Translations under genes and position numbers: made by a program | NCBI GenBank assembly: GCA_031424795.1 | Contig: JANPIC010000157.1 | Span: 1-52,951, forward strand | Source: Aalborgiella sp031424795 | GTDB lineage: Bacteria > Pseudomonadota > Gammaproteobacteria > Burkholderiales > Burkholderiaceae_C | Length of the DNA stretch: 52,951 nt | Direction of reading: 5' to 3' | Notes under the pieces: model-generated | What the model was told of the DNA's origin: nothing | Database searches by the model: none | Seen by the model: the letters and a program-made list of their open reading frames with translations, nothing else | In this document: positions 15,822 through 23,440 of the stretch, piece by piece | Layout: every line of letters starts with the position of its first letter | Numbering within the stretch: the stretch's first letter is position 1

Positions 15822-16568
15822 ATGTCTATCAATGTTTCAGGCCAAGTCGCCTTAGTTACAGGCGCATCGCGCGGCATTGGCGCTTCTATTGCGTTAACTT
15901 TGGCAGAGCAAGGCTACAAAGTCATTGGCACAGCGACCACTGACGACGGCGCTGCCAAAATCTCAGCGGCTTTGGCGGCTTATCCAGGCTGTAGCGGTAA
16001 AAATCTCAACGTCAATGACGCTACTGCGGCAGAAGCGCTGATTGACACGATTAGCAAAGAACACGGCGGTTTGCAGGTGTTGGTGAACAACGCCGGCATC
16101 ACCCGCGACACCTTGGCCATGCGCATGAAGGACGAAGACTGGGACGCCGTGCTGGACACCAATTTGAAAGCTGTCTTCCGCATGTCACGCGCGGTGATGC
16201 GCACCATGATGAAGCAGCGCTACGGACGTATCATCAATATCACCTCCGTCGTGGGCGCTTCTGGCAATGCTGGGCAGGCCAATTACGCTGCCGCCAAAGC
16301 CGGCGTGGCAGGCATGACGCGCGCTTTGGCCCGTGAGCTAGGCAGCCGTGGCATCACCGTGAATTGCATTGCCCCAGGTTTTATTGAAACCGACATGACG
16401 GGTGGCTTGCCCGAAGAGCAGCAAAAAGCGTTGTTGAGCCAAATTCCGCTGGGTCATTTGGGTAAACCAGCTGATATTGCCAACGCTGTTGCGTTTTTGG
16501 CATCGCCTTTGGCGGGCTATGTGACGGGGCAAGAACTGCACATCAACGGCGGTATGCACATGGCTTAA
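15822..16568 (+). CDS. fabG: 3-oxoacyl-ACP reductase
   Basis: A 248-residue short-chain dehydrogenase that reduces 3-oxoacyl-ACP with NADPH. TGASRGIGASIA binds the cofactor, NNAGITRD is typical of FabG, and the catalytic Ser, Tyr and Lys are in ITSVVGASGNAGQANYAAAK. The end CIAPGFIETDMT...TGQELHINGGMHMA is classical. GGAGAAAT lies 6-8 nt before the ATG. Located between fabD and acpP. Confidence 0.96.
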   Translation: MSINVSGQVALVTGASRGIGASIALTLAEQGYKVIGTATTDDGAAKISAALAAYPGCSGKNLNVNDATAAEALIDTISKEHGGLQVLVNNAGITRDTLAMRMKDEDWDAVLDTNLKAVFRMSRAVMRTMMKQRYGRIINITSVVGASGNAGQANYAAAKAGVAGMTRALARELGSRGITVNCIAPGFIETDMTGGLPEEQQKALLSQIPLGHLGKPADIANAVAFLASPLAGYVTGQELHINGGMHMA

Positions 16569-16734
16569 GACGTTCTCATGGCTTTGTAACTGCTTAGTAA
16601 CGTATGCATATCGACTATATTTTCGCAAAACCAAGCCAAAAAGAGCTCAAACTTAGCGTAAATTAAGGATCAATTTAGGGCATAGGCTCTAAGTTGGTTA
16701 GAATAACAATTTTCACAACCCTCAGAGGGAATAC

Positions 16735-16974
16735 ATGAGCGATATCGAAGCACGCGTTAAAAAAATCATTGCTGAACAACTCGGCGTTGAAGAATCACAA
16801 GTCACAGCAGAAAAGTCATTCGTGGCTGATCTGGGTGCTGACTCATTGGACACCGTTGAATTGGTGATGGCTTTGGAAGACGAGTTTGGTATTGAAATTC
16901 CAGACGAAGAAGCCGAAAAAATCACAACGGTGAAAAACGCGATTGACTACGCTATTGCCAACCCAAAAGCGTAA
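16735..16974 (+). CDS. acpP: acyl carrier protein
   Basis: A 79-residue acidic ACP. Ser37 in GADSLDTVELVMALE is the site of 4'-phosphopantetheine attachment by AcpS, whose gene lies further along in this window. The sequence MSDIEARVKKIIAEQLGVEE is typical of Burkholderiales. GAGGGA precedes the ATG. The 166-bp upstream gap probably holds an additional promoter. Confidence 0.97.
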   Translation: MSDIEARVKKIIAEQLGVEESQVTAEKSFVADLGADSLDTVELVMALEDEFGIEIPDEEAEKITTVKNAIDYAIANPKA

Positions 16975-16978
16975 TCTA

Positions 16979-17028
16979 CGGGGTCGTCTTTAAAAACGAC
17001 ATCCCTAAAACGTAGTTTGTTACGTTTT
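16979..17028 (+). other. two hairpins between acpP and fabF
   Basis: GTCGT (16983-16987) pairs with ACGAC, and AAAACGTA (17008-17015) pairs with TACGTTTT across a short loop. No T-run follows, so these may stabilise the acpP mRNA or reduce read-through rather than end transcription. Acyl carrier protein is made in larger amounts than its neighbours, which fits. Confidence 0.4.
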
Positions 17029-17184
17029 ATCAAGGTGGACAAACTCACTCAGCCGCTACGGTTTGATGTCTGTTTGTCCATTTTGTCGTTAAGACTACTG
17101 TTTTTTAAGTAGTATCTGTCTGTTGTGATTTGGTGCTGTTTGGCATCAAAGTTCTTTTGATCATTTTTTCGGAGCATCCCTTTT

Positions 17185-18432
17185 ATGTCTCGTAGACGCG
17201 TCGTTGTGACAGGTTTAGGTTGTGTTAGCCCCGTGGGCAACACCGTAGAGGCATCTTGGGCAGCCTTGCTGGCCGGAAAATCTGGCATCGCCAAAATAAC
17301 AGGCTTCGATGCCAGTGCCTTCACCACGCATTTCGCGGGTGAGGTGAAAGACTTCAAAATTGAAGACTACATCCCAGAAAAAGAAGCGCGCCACATGGGT
17401 CGCTTTATTCACATGGGCATGGCGGCTGCGTGCCAGGCCGTGGCGGATTCTGGCTTGGCGACGGGTGATGCCCTGAGCGAAGAAGAAGCCACCCGCATTG
17501 GCTGCAACATTGGCTCTGGCATTGGCGGCTTGCCAACGATTGAGGCTACGCATATTGAGTACGTGAACCGTGGCCCACGTCGCATCACGCCTTTCTTCGT
17601 CCCTGCCTCCATCATCAACATGATTTCAGGCAATGTGTCGATCAAGTTTGGCTTCAAAGGCCCCAATATTGCGGTCGTCACCGCTTGCACCACAGGTTTG
17701 CACGCCATTGGTACGTCTGCGCGGATGATTGAGTACGGTGATTGCGATGTCATGATTGCTGGCGGTGCTGAAGCGACGACATCGCCTCTGGGACTTGGTG
17801 GTTTTGCCGCAGCCAGAGCTTTGAGCACCCGCAATGACGACCCTGCCACCGCTTCACGCCCGTGGGACAAAGACCGTGACGGTTTTGTGTTGGGCGAAGG
17901 TGCTGGCGTTTTGGTGCTAGAAGAATACGAGCACGCCAAGGCGCGTGGCGCAAAAATTTATGCCGAAGTGGCTGGTTTTGGCATGACGGGTGACGCGTAT
18001 CACATGACCGCGCCTAATGTGGATGGCCCACGCCGTTCCATGCAGATGGCACTTAAAAATGCGGGCGTCAATGCCGATAGCGTTGGCTATATCAACGCGC
18101 ACGGTACGTCGACGCCCTTGGGTGATTTGAACGAAACCAACGCGATCAAGCTGGCTTTTGGCGAGCACGCCAAAAAAACCGTGGTTAATTCCACCAAATC
18201 GATGACCGGGCATTTGCTCGGGGGTGCTGGCGGTATTGAAAGCGTGTTTACGGCTTTGGCGATTCATCATCAGAAAAGCCCACCCACCATCAACATCTTC
18301 AACCAAGACCCTGAATGCGATTTGGACTACTGCGCCAACACCGCGCGTGACCTCAAAATCGAAGTGGCTGTGAAAAACAACTTTGGCTTTGGTGGCACCA
18401 ACGGCACCTTGGTGTTCAAGCGTTTGCGTTGA
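17185..18432 (+). CDS. fabF: 3-oxoacyl-ACP synthase II
   Basis: A 415-residue KASII that elongates acyl-ACP with malonyl-ACP. The catalytic Cys in VTACTTGLHAIG (near residue 170), His in NAHGTSTPLGD (near 310) and His in STKSMTGHLLGGAGG (near 345) form the KAS triad. The C-terminal NNFGFGGTNGTLVF is typical. The ATG at 17185 is preceded by CGGAGC at about 10 nt. Last fab gene of the cluster. Confidence 0.96.
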   Translation: MSRRRVVVTGLGCVSPVGNTVEASWAALLAGKSGIAKITGFDASAFTTHFAGEVKDFKIEDYIPEKEARHMGRFIHMGMAAACQAVADSGLATGDALSEEEATRIGCNIGSGIGGLPTIEATHIEYVNRGPRRITPFFVPASIINMISGNVSIKFGFKGPNIAVVTACTTGLHAIGTSARMIEYGDCDVMIAGGAEATTSPLGLGGFAAARALSTRNDDPATASRPWDKDRDGFVLGEGAGVLVLEEYEHAKARGAKIYAEVAGFGMTGDAYHMTAPNVDGPRRSMQMALKNAGVNADSVGYINAHGTSTPLGDLNETNAIKLAFGEHAKKTVVNSTKSMTGHLLGGAGGIESVFTALAIHHQKSPPTINIFNQDPECDLDYCANTARDLKIEVAVKNNFGFGGTNGTLVFKRLR

Positions 18433-18464
18433 ATTTTTAGTTTCTCTAAATCTGCGTCCCCGTC

Positions 18465-18914
18465 CTGAACCATCATCTAGCGCCAGCAGTCAGCTACCCC
18501 GTTGGGCGTTCGGGGTATGTGAGTTTGTTTGCTGTCGGCATGGTTCTTTTGGGCGCCGCAGCGGTTGTTTGGTTCGGCCATCACATTTATGCAGCTTCGC
18601 AACAATTAAATTGGCAATTTGCTTTGCTGGCTGGTGCATGGCTTATCAGCACCGTAGCTGTTTGGCATTTCATCCGCCATTTGTCGCAAGGCGAGCTCGA
18701 TTTTGAGGGCGGAAATTGGTATTTTGCAGACCAAGTCGGCACTGCCAGTGTTCGGTTTGATGGGCAAAATTGTCTGTTGCTCCGGTTTGAAAGTGAGTTC
18801 AAACAGGTGTGTTGGCTGTGGTTAGACGCTGGTTTTGAGTCCGACCATTGGCATGACCTGCGCCGTGCTGTATATTCGCGCCCAGCTATACAGAATTCGC
18901 CCCATTTAATATGA
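18465..18914 (+). CDS. YgfX-like small membrane protein
   Basis: A protein of about 149 residues with two hydrophobic helices (LFAVGMVLLGAAAVVWFG and FALLAGAWLISTVAVWHFI) followed by a soluble part. Its start is uncertain. The first ATG/GTG-type codon is GTG at 18519, but the frame is open back to 18450 and reads NHHLAPAVSYPVGRSGYVSL; the SYPVGRS stretch is what I recall at the N-terminus of YgfX-type proteins. A CTG at 18465 would include it. The stop overlaps the rpoE ATG (ATGA). YgfX (CptA) in E. coli affects the cytoskeleton; its function here is unknown. Confidence 0.6.
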   Translation: MNHHLAPAVSYPVGRSGYVSLFAVGMVLLGAAAVVWFGHHIYAASQQLNWQFALLAGAWLISTVAVWHFIRHLSQGELDFEGGNWYFADQVGTASVRFDGQNCLLLRFESEFKQVCWLWLDAGFESDHWHDLRRAVYSRPAIQNSPHLI

Positions 18915-19576
18915 CGCCCCCTCCCAACCCATCTGGTAACTTGCCGGACGACATGCTGCCACCTGCTGCGCCAGAGCCAGACAGCGATGCCATGCTGGTC
19001 GAGCGCACGGTGGCGGGCGATCAGCGGGCGTTTGAATTGTTGGTCATCAAATACCAGCGGCGCATTCAGCGATTGATTGGGCGCATGGTGCGCGATGTAG
19101 ATTTGGTGGACGATATTGCGCAGGAAACCTTTATCCGTGCCTATCGCGCACTGCCCAAATTTCGCGGCGAGGCGCAGTTTTACACCTGGCTGTACCGCAT
19201 TGCCGTCAATACCAGTAAAAAGTTTTTGTTGGAAATGAAGCGCGACCCAACCGTTTCCATAGGCGCTTTTGGTAACACTGACGAAGACAATGAAACTTTC
19301 CAGTCGAAAAACGAACCAATATCGGACGATACGCCAGAAACCCTGTTTGCCGCGAAAGAAATAGCCAGCACCGTGAATGCCGCGATGATGGCGTTGCCTG
19401 AGGATTTGCGCCAAGCCATCACCCTAAGAGAGATCGATGGCATGAGTTACGAGGATATTGCGCAGCTGATGGCGTGCCCGATTGGTACGGTGAGGTCTAG
19501 GATTTTCCGCGCCCGAGAGGCGATTTCGGCCAAGGTAGGGCCGTTGTTGGAGAGTCAAACGGGGAAGCGTTGGTAA
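18911..19576 (+). CDS. rpoE: extracytoplasmic-stress sigma factor RpoE
   Basis: A 221-residue ECF sigma factor of the RpoE/AlgU group. Region 2 is visible as DIAQETFIRAYRALPKFRGE...FYTWLYRIAVN (residues about 65-105), and region 4 as LREIDGMSYEDIAQLMACPI plus GTVRSRIFRARE (about 175-205). It directs RNA polymerase to envelope-stress promoters and is held back by the RseA-like protein encoded next. The N-terminal 30 residues are Pro-rich and longer than in E. coli RpoE. The start overlaps the YgfX-like gene. Confidence 0.94.
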   Translation: MTPPPNPSGNLPDDMLPPAAPEPDSDAMLVERTVAGDQRAFELLVIKYQRRIQRLIGRMVRDVDLVDDIAQETFIRAYRALPKFRGEAQFYTWLYRIAVNTSKKFLLEMKRDPTVSIGAFGNTDEDNETFQSKNEPISDDTPETLFAAKEIASTVNAAMMALPEDLRQAITLREIDGMSYEDIAQLMACPIGTVRSRIFRAREAISAKVGPLLESQTGKRW

Positions 19577-19637
19577 AACATTGGCAATTAGGATGGTGAT
19601 AAACAGCGTTGATAAAAGTAATGACGACTTTAAAGAT

Positions 19638-20297
19638 ATGAAAACTGACAACAACATACCGCTAAACGAGCAATTAAGTGAACTGCAAAAAGCGCAAATC
19701 AGCGATTTGGCTGACGGTCAGCTGCGCGGGGCTGCATTTGCCGATGCGATGGCTTTGCTAGACGCTAACAGCCAAGCTCGGGCGTTTTGGCAAGGTTTGC
19801 ATGTGGCGGGTGATGTGCTGCGCGGTGAGGCTTCGGCCAATCCTGCAAATGTTGTCAAAGACATGGCTTTTTTAGATACCTTCAGAGCAAATTTAGCCAA
19901 AGAACCGCGCTTGAGGCCTGGGGTTGCGTCAATCGCTCCAGTAACTGCAATGCCTGTTGCAAATGACAGCTTCTTCAACTGGAAATGGGTGGGTGGCTTG
20001 TCCGCAGTAGCTGCCGCTGTGGTTTTGAGCTGGAATTTGGTGGGAACAACGGCTACTGCGCCCAACGGTTCTGGCGCGCAATTGGCGCAATCCGCTCAAT
20101 CTCTTCCTGTTATTCAAGCCGCACCTGTAGCAACGCAAACCTCTGCTGGGGTGATGCTGCGCAGCCCACAGCTTGACGCCTTGATTGCTGCGCACAACCA
20201 AGCGGGTGGCAGCTCGGCACTGCAGATGCCATCTGGCTTTTTACGCAGCGCAACGTTCAGCACAGACGTACCTGCAACGGGTTTGGGTGTTAAATGA
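19638..20297 (+). CDS. rseA: RseA-like anti-sigma-E factor
   Basis: A 219-residue protein. The N-terminal cytoplasmic domain (ISDLADGQLRGAAFADAMAL, then ARAFWQGLHVAGDVLRGEA) matches the RseA sigma-binding domain. A membrane helix follows at about 122-140 (WVGGLSAVAAAVVLSWNLV), then a periplasmic tail. Stress proteases cleave such proteins to free RpoE. Starts are possible at 19593 or 19638; MKTDNNIPLNEQLSELQKAQ at 19638 gives a family-like length. The stop overlaps the rseB ATG (ATGA), so the two are probably coupled. Confidence 0.88.
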   Translation: MKTDNNIPLNEQLSELQKAQISDLADGQLRGAAFADAMALLDANSQARAFWQGLHVAGDVLRGEASANPANVVKDMAFLDTFRANLAKEPRLRPGVASIAPVTAMPVANDSFFNWKWVGGLSAVAAAVVLSWNLVGTTATAPNGSGAQLAQSAQSLPVIQAAPVATQTSAGVMLRSPQLDALIAAHNQAGGSSALQMPSGFLRSATFSTDVPATGLGVK

Positions 20298-21331
20298 GCA
20301 TGAACATATCATTTTCAGTCTATTTTAGAGCTATAGCCAGCGTATTTATTGCCTATACAGCTATTAACTCTATAGCAAATGACGATTTAAATTCGACTAA
20401 ACAACTTGCTGCTCCTGCTGCAAACGTTGCAAAAACAGCACACGTTGGCGGTTACAAATCGGTCAACGAGTGGCTGGTGCGCATCCATGACGCATCTCGC
20501 CATCGCGCTTACACGGGCACGTTTGTGGTCACTGTGGGTAATGAAATGGCCAGTGCGCGCATTTGGCATGTGTGTGACGGTGAGCAACAGATGGAGCGGG
20601 TGGAATCACTCACAGGCGCTCCGCGTTCAACCTTTAGGCGCAACAACCATGTCGTCACCTTTTTCCCGGATACCAAAGTCGCTCGGTCAGAAGAGCGTGA
20701 ATCGCTGGGCATTTTCCCCAATTTTCTAAAGTCTAACGACAGCGCCATTGCTGAGTTTTACAACATCAAAATGTTGGATGCAGAGCGGGTGGCTGGGATA
20801 GAGGCTGAAGTGGTACAGCTTATTGCCAAAGACGCCCTGCGCTACAGCTACCGCATTTGGACCGAGCGCAAGAGTGGCTTGGTCGTGAAGCTGCAAACCT
20901 TAGACGCAACAGGTCGCGTGATTGAGCAAGCCGCATTTTCAGAGCTGAATTTGGACGCGCCCGTGAAGATGGAAAAACTAGCCGCCATGATGAACAACAC
21001 CGCTGGCCACAAGCTAGAGCAGGTGGAAATGAGCAAAACGACGGCGATAGCACAAGGTTGGACCATGCCGCGCAGTGTGCCAGGCTTTGCTTCGGTGAGT
21101 TGTTTTAAGCGGACTGACACCATGCAATGGATTTTTTCAGATGGCCTGGCCACCGTTTCGCTGTTTGTAGAGCCTTTTGACCGCAAGCGCCACACCCAAG
21201 AAGGTGTGTGGGCTATGGGCGCCACGCAAACATTGACAAAACGCATGGACGATTGGTGGCTCACAGCGGTGGGCGAAGTGCCCGCGCCCACGTTGAAGGT
21301 CTTTGCGCAGCAGTTGGAGCGTAAAAAATAG
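20294..21331 (+). CDS. rseB: RseB/MucB-like periplasmic sigma-E regulator
   Basis: A 345-residue protein of the MucB/RseB family, which protects RseA from cleavage until envelope stress is sensed. The N-domain starts SVNEWLVRIHDASRHRAYTG and runs on with TFVVTVGNEMASARIWHVCD; the C-domain contains TMPRSVPGFASVSCFKRTD. The N-terminal hydrophobic segment that should be its signal peptide, FRAIASVFIAYTAINSIAND (residues 11-30), is encoded almost wholly by a copy of the dispersed palindromic element. That makes the export signal unusual; a standard cleavage motif is not obvious, though SIAND could serve. Confidence 0.88.
   Translation: MSMNISFSVYFRAIASVFIAYTAINSIANDDLNSTKQLAAPAANVAKTAHVGGYKSVNEWLVRIHDASRHRAYTGTFVVTVGNEMASARIWHVCDGEQQMERVESLTGAPRSTFRRNNHVVTFFPDTKVARSEERESLGIFPNFLKSNDSAIAEFYNIKMLDAERVAGIEAEVVQLIAKDALRYSYRIWTERKSGLVVKLQTLDATGRVIEQAAFSELNLDAPVKMEKLAAMMNNTAGHKLEQVEMSKTTAIAQGWTMPRSVPGFASVSCFKRTDTMQWIFSDGLATVSLFVEPFDRKRHTQEGVWAMGATQTLTKRMDDWWLTAVGEVPAPTLKVFAQQLERKK
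20331..20390 (+). repeat. dispersed palindromic element encoding the RseB signal segment
   Basis: CTATAGCCAGCGTATTTATT then GCCTATACAGCTATTAACTC then TATAGCAAATGACG. The CAGCGTATTTATTGCC core and the AGCTATT...ATAGCAAA hairpin both match copy 1. It is read as AIASVFIAYTAINSIAND. Confidence 0.85.
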
Positions 21332-21377
21332 TTTCGTTTAAAGTGATAGTCTTAAAAGTTAACAGGTGGCATTCTTC

Positions 21378-22892
21378 ATGACTTCTATGCATCCTCATTT
21401 AAAGCATTTCAATGCTAAGTTTGTAGGTTTAATCAGCTCTGTCGCACTCGTGGGCGCGATGCTTTTGCCCGCCACCGTGGGTGCGCAAATGCGTGGTTTG
21501 CCAGATTTCACAGAGTTGGTGGACCAAGTTGGCCCTTCTGTTGTGAACATCCGGACGATGGAGAAAGCCAGCAGCCGTGGGGGTAATAGTCCGGAAACAG
21601 ACGAAGACATTCAAGAGCTGTTGCGCAAATTCTTTGGTGATCGTATGCCCGGTGGTCCTAAAGCTGACCCTAAAGCCGATCCAAAAGCAGAAAAATCTGA
21701 CCCCAAAACACCGCGACGTAAAGTACCCGAGTCAAAAGAAGAGCAACCGCGTGGCGTGGGCTCAGGCTTTATATTGAGCACGGACGGTTTGGTGATGACC
21801 AACGCGCACGTGGTTGATGGGGCAGACGAAGTGCTGGTCACCTTGACCGACAAACGCGAGTTCAAAGCCAAAATCATTGGCGCAGACAAGCGCACCGATG
21901 TGGCTTTGATCAAAATTGAAGCTTCTGGTTTGCCCGCAGTGAAGATTGGCGACGTGAATCGCCTCAAAGTGGGCGAATGGGTGATGGCGATTGGCTCACC
22001 GTTTGGCTTGGAAAACACCGTCACAGCCGGCATTGTCAGCGCCAAGCAGCGCGATACGGGTGATTATTTGCCCTTGATTCAGACCGATGTGGCCATCAAC
22101 CCCGGTAATTCAGGCGGCCCGCTCATCAATATGCGTGGCGAGGTGGTTGGTATCAACAGCCAGATTTATTCACGCTCTGGTGGCTTTCAGGGCATCTCGT
22201 TCGCTATTCCTATTGATGAAGCGACGCGCGTGAGTGACCAGTTGCGCACGACAGGCCGAGTGTCGCGCGGGCGTATTGGCGTACAAATCGACCAAGTCAG
22301 CAAGGAAATTGCAGAGTCTATTGGTTTACCTAAAGCGCAAGGCGCTTTAGTTCGCGGCGTAGAAGCCGGTGCACCCGCCGCGCTGGCTGGGGTTGAGGCC
22401 GGTGACGTGATTTTGAAGTTTGGCGGCGCGACGATTGAGAAATCCGCCGACTTGCCACGCTTTGTCGGCAACACCAAACCAGGTAGCAAGAGTACGCTGA
22501 GTGTATTCAGGCGCGGTGCGATCAAGGAGTTGACGGTGACCGTTGCTGAGTTTGAGGATGAAAAAGTTGCGAAGAAACCTGTCACTAAAGAGGTCAAGCC
22601 TAAAGTGGCGACGGTAGCACAAAGCTTGGGTTTGGTCGTCAGCGACTTGACGGACGCTGTGAAGAAAGAGCTCAAAATCAAAGGTGGCGTCAAAGTAGAT
22701 TCCGCTACGGATGCGGCTGAGCGCGCAGGTCTGCGTGAAGGTGATGTTATTAGCTCGGTTGCCAATATCGAGGTCAACACTGTGAAAGAGTTTGAAGCCG
22801 TGCTTGCAAAGGTGGATAAAACGAAGGCAATAAACGTGTTGTATAGGCGCGGTGATTGGGCGCAATTTGCGTTGATCAAACCATCAAAATAA
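21378..22892 (+). CDS. DegQ/MucD-type periplasmic serine protease
   Basis: A 504-residue Do-family protease and chaperone acting in the periplasm. A signal peptide (VGLISSVALVGAMLLPATVGA, ending near residue 37) is followed by a trypsin-like domain with catalytic His in TNAHVVDGA, Asp in RTDVALIKI and Ser in NPGNSGGPL, then two PDZ domains (about 300-390 and 410-500). Between the signal and the protease lies a charged KADPKADPKAEKSDPK repeat. The ATG at 21378 is chosen over a GTG 12 bp earlier. Its position after rseB shows it is the MucD-like member of the sigma-E module. Confidence 0.93.
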   Translation: MTSMHPHLKHFNAKFVGLISSVALVGAMLLPATVGAQMRGLPDFTELVDQVGPSVVNIRTMEKASSRGGNSPETDEDIQELLRKFFGDRMPGGPKADPKADPKAEKSDPKTPRRKVPESKEEQPRGVGSGFILSTDGLVMTNAHVVDGADEVLVTLTDKREFKAKIIGADKRTDVALIKIEASGLPAVKIGDVNRLKVGEWVMAIGSPFGLENTVTAGIVSAKQRDTGDYLPLIQTDVAINPGNSGGPLINMRGEVVGINSQIYSRSGGFQGISFAIPIDEATRVSDQLRTTGRVSRGRIGVQIDQVSKEIAESIGLPKAQGALVRGVEAGAPAALAGVEAGDVILKFGGATIEKSADLPRFVGNTKPGSKSTLSVFRRGAIKELTVTVAEFEDEKVAKKPVTKEVKPKVATVAQSLGLVVSDLTDAVKKELKIKGGVKVDSATDAAERAGLREGDVISSVANIEVNTVKEFEAVLAKVDKTKAINVLYRRGDWAQFALIKPSK

Positions 22893-22927
22893 GCCCCGTG
22901 GGTTTGGTTTTAGCCTGAGTCAAGGCG

Positions 22928-22965
22928 AAAAGACCTCAAGCTAATCATGGTTTTGAGGTCTTTTT
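22928..22965 (+). terminator. intrinsic terminator after degQ-like gene
   Basis: AAAAGACCTCAA (22928-22939) pairs with TTGAGGTCTTTT (22953-22964), followed by more T. It ends the rpoE-rseA-rseB-protease transcript. Confidence 0.9.
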
Positions 22966-23141
22966 CTTTGCCGTTTTGTCCGAAAAACTTCAATAATTTA
23001 TTTATTTTTATTTATTTTCAAGCAGTTGCAAGTGTGCGCTCACTAACTTAATTTTCAAACTTACGATAAAATTAGATAGAATCAAAGCTTTAAAAGCTAA
23101 GTTTGTCGCATATTGATTCAGTTTTTAGCCACTTTATGACA

Positions 23142-23229
23142 TTGTCCACAACAGTCCACCGACGATCCACAGATCGCCCACATGTTGTCCAGTGTTTAAA
23201 ATGTAAAACTGTGATTAACTTGTGAATAA
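23142..23229. promoter_or_regulatory. cluster of DnaA-box-like sequences
   Basis: TTGTCCACA (23142-23150) differs by one base from TTATCCACA, and TGTGAATAA (23221-23229) is the complement of TTATTCACA. Weaker versions lie between them (GTCCACC, GATCCACAG, CGCCCACAT, TGTTGTCCA, TGTGATTAA). An A+T-rich stretch (22980-23110) lies directly upstream. Whether DnaA binds here is unknown. Confidence 0.4.
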
Positions 23230-23276
23230 CTTTTCGTTGCTGCCCTGCAACATCCTATGCAAACAGATTTTGGGAC

Positions 23277-23304
23277 TTCACAAACGGGCTTTTTTGCCTA
23301 CAAT
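23277..23304 (+). promoter_or_regulatory. probable sigma-70 promoter of the lepA leader
   Basis: TTCACA (23277-23282) and TACAAT (23299-23304), with a 16-bp spacer. The expected start, near 23311, lies about 35 bp upstream of a strong hairpin terminator and 130 bp upstream of lepA. Confidence 0.5.
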
Positions 23305-23344
23305 GAAGTTCCAACTATCGCAGTTGCCATGCTTGTTGGTTTCA

Positions 23345-23375
23345 GGGCGCGTCACAATTCGACGCGCCCTTTTTT
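23345..23375 (+). terminator. strong intrinsic terminator upstream of lepA (leader attenuator or sRNA end)
   Basis: GGGCGCGTC (23345-23353) and GACGCGCCC (23361-23369) form a perfect 9-bp G+C-rich stem with a 7-nt loop, followed by TTTTTT. It lies between a promoter-like sequence and lepA, with no gene ending just before it. Confidence 0.85.
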
Positions 23376-23440
23376 ATGTCCGCTTGGTTCCATTTGGTAA
23401 TGGCATTCGTTTCAATTCAATCACTTAAAGCATCACGTTG

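Noticed and set aside
18587..19414. A 275-codon open frame on the minus strand
   Set aside because: It is antisense to the YgfX-like gene and rpoE, which have clear motifs, and it has no recognisable domain or ribosome binding site.
22187..22879. A 230-codon open frame opposite the DegQ-like protease gene
   Set aside because: Composition typical of an antisense shadow (Thr/Ser/Pro-rich), and the plus-strand protease is certain.
22980..23235. Chromosomal origin of replication
   Set aside because: DnaA-box-like sites beside A+T-rich DNA suggested it, but dnaA, dnaN, rpmH, rnpA and gidA are absent and there is no change in gene orientation here.
23222..23428. A 68-codon open frame upstream of lepA
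   Set aside because: It runs through the promoter-like sequence and the strong terminator, starts without a ribosome binding site and resembles no protein.
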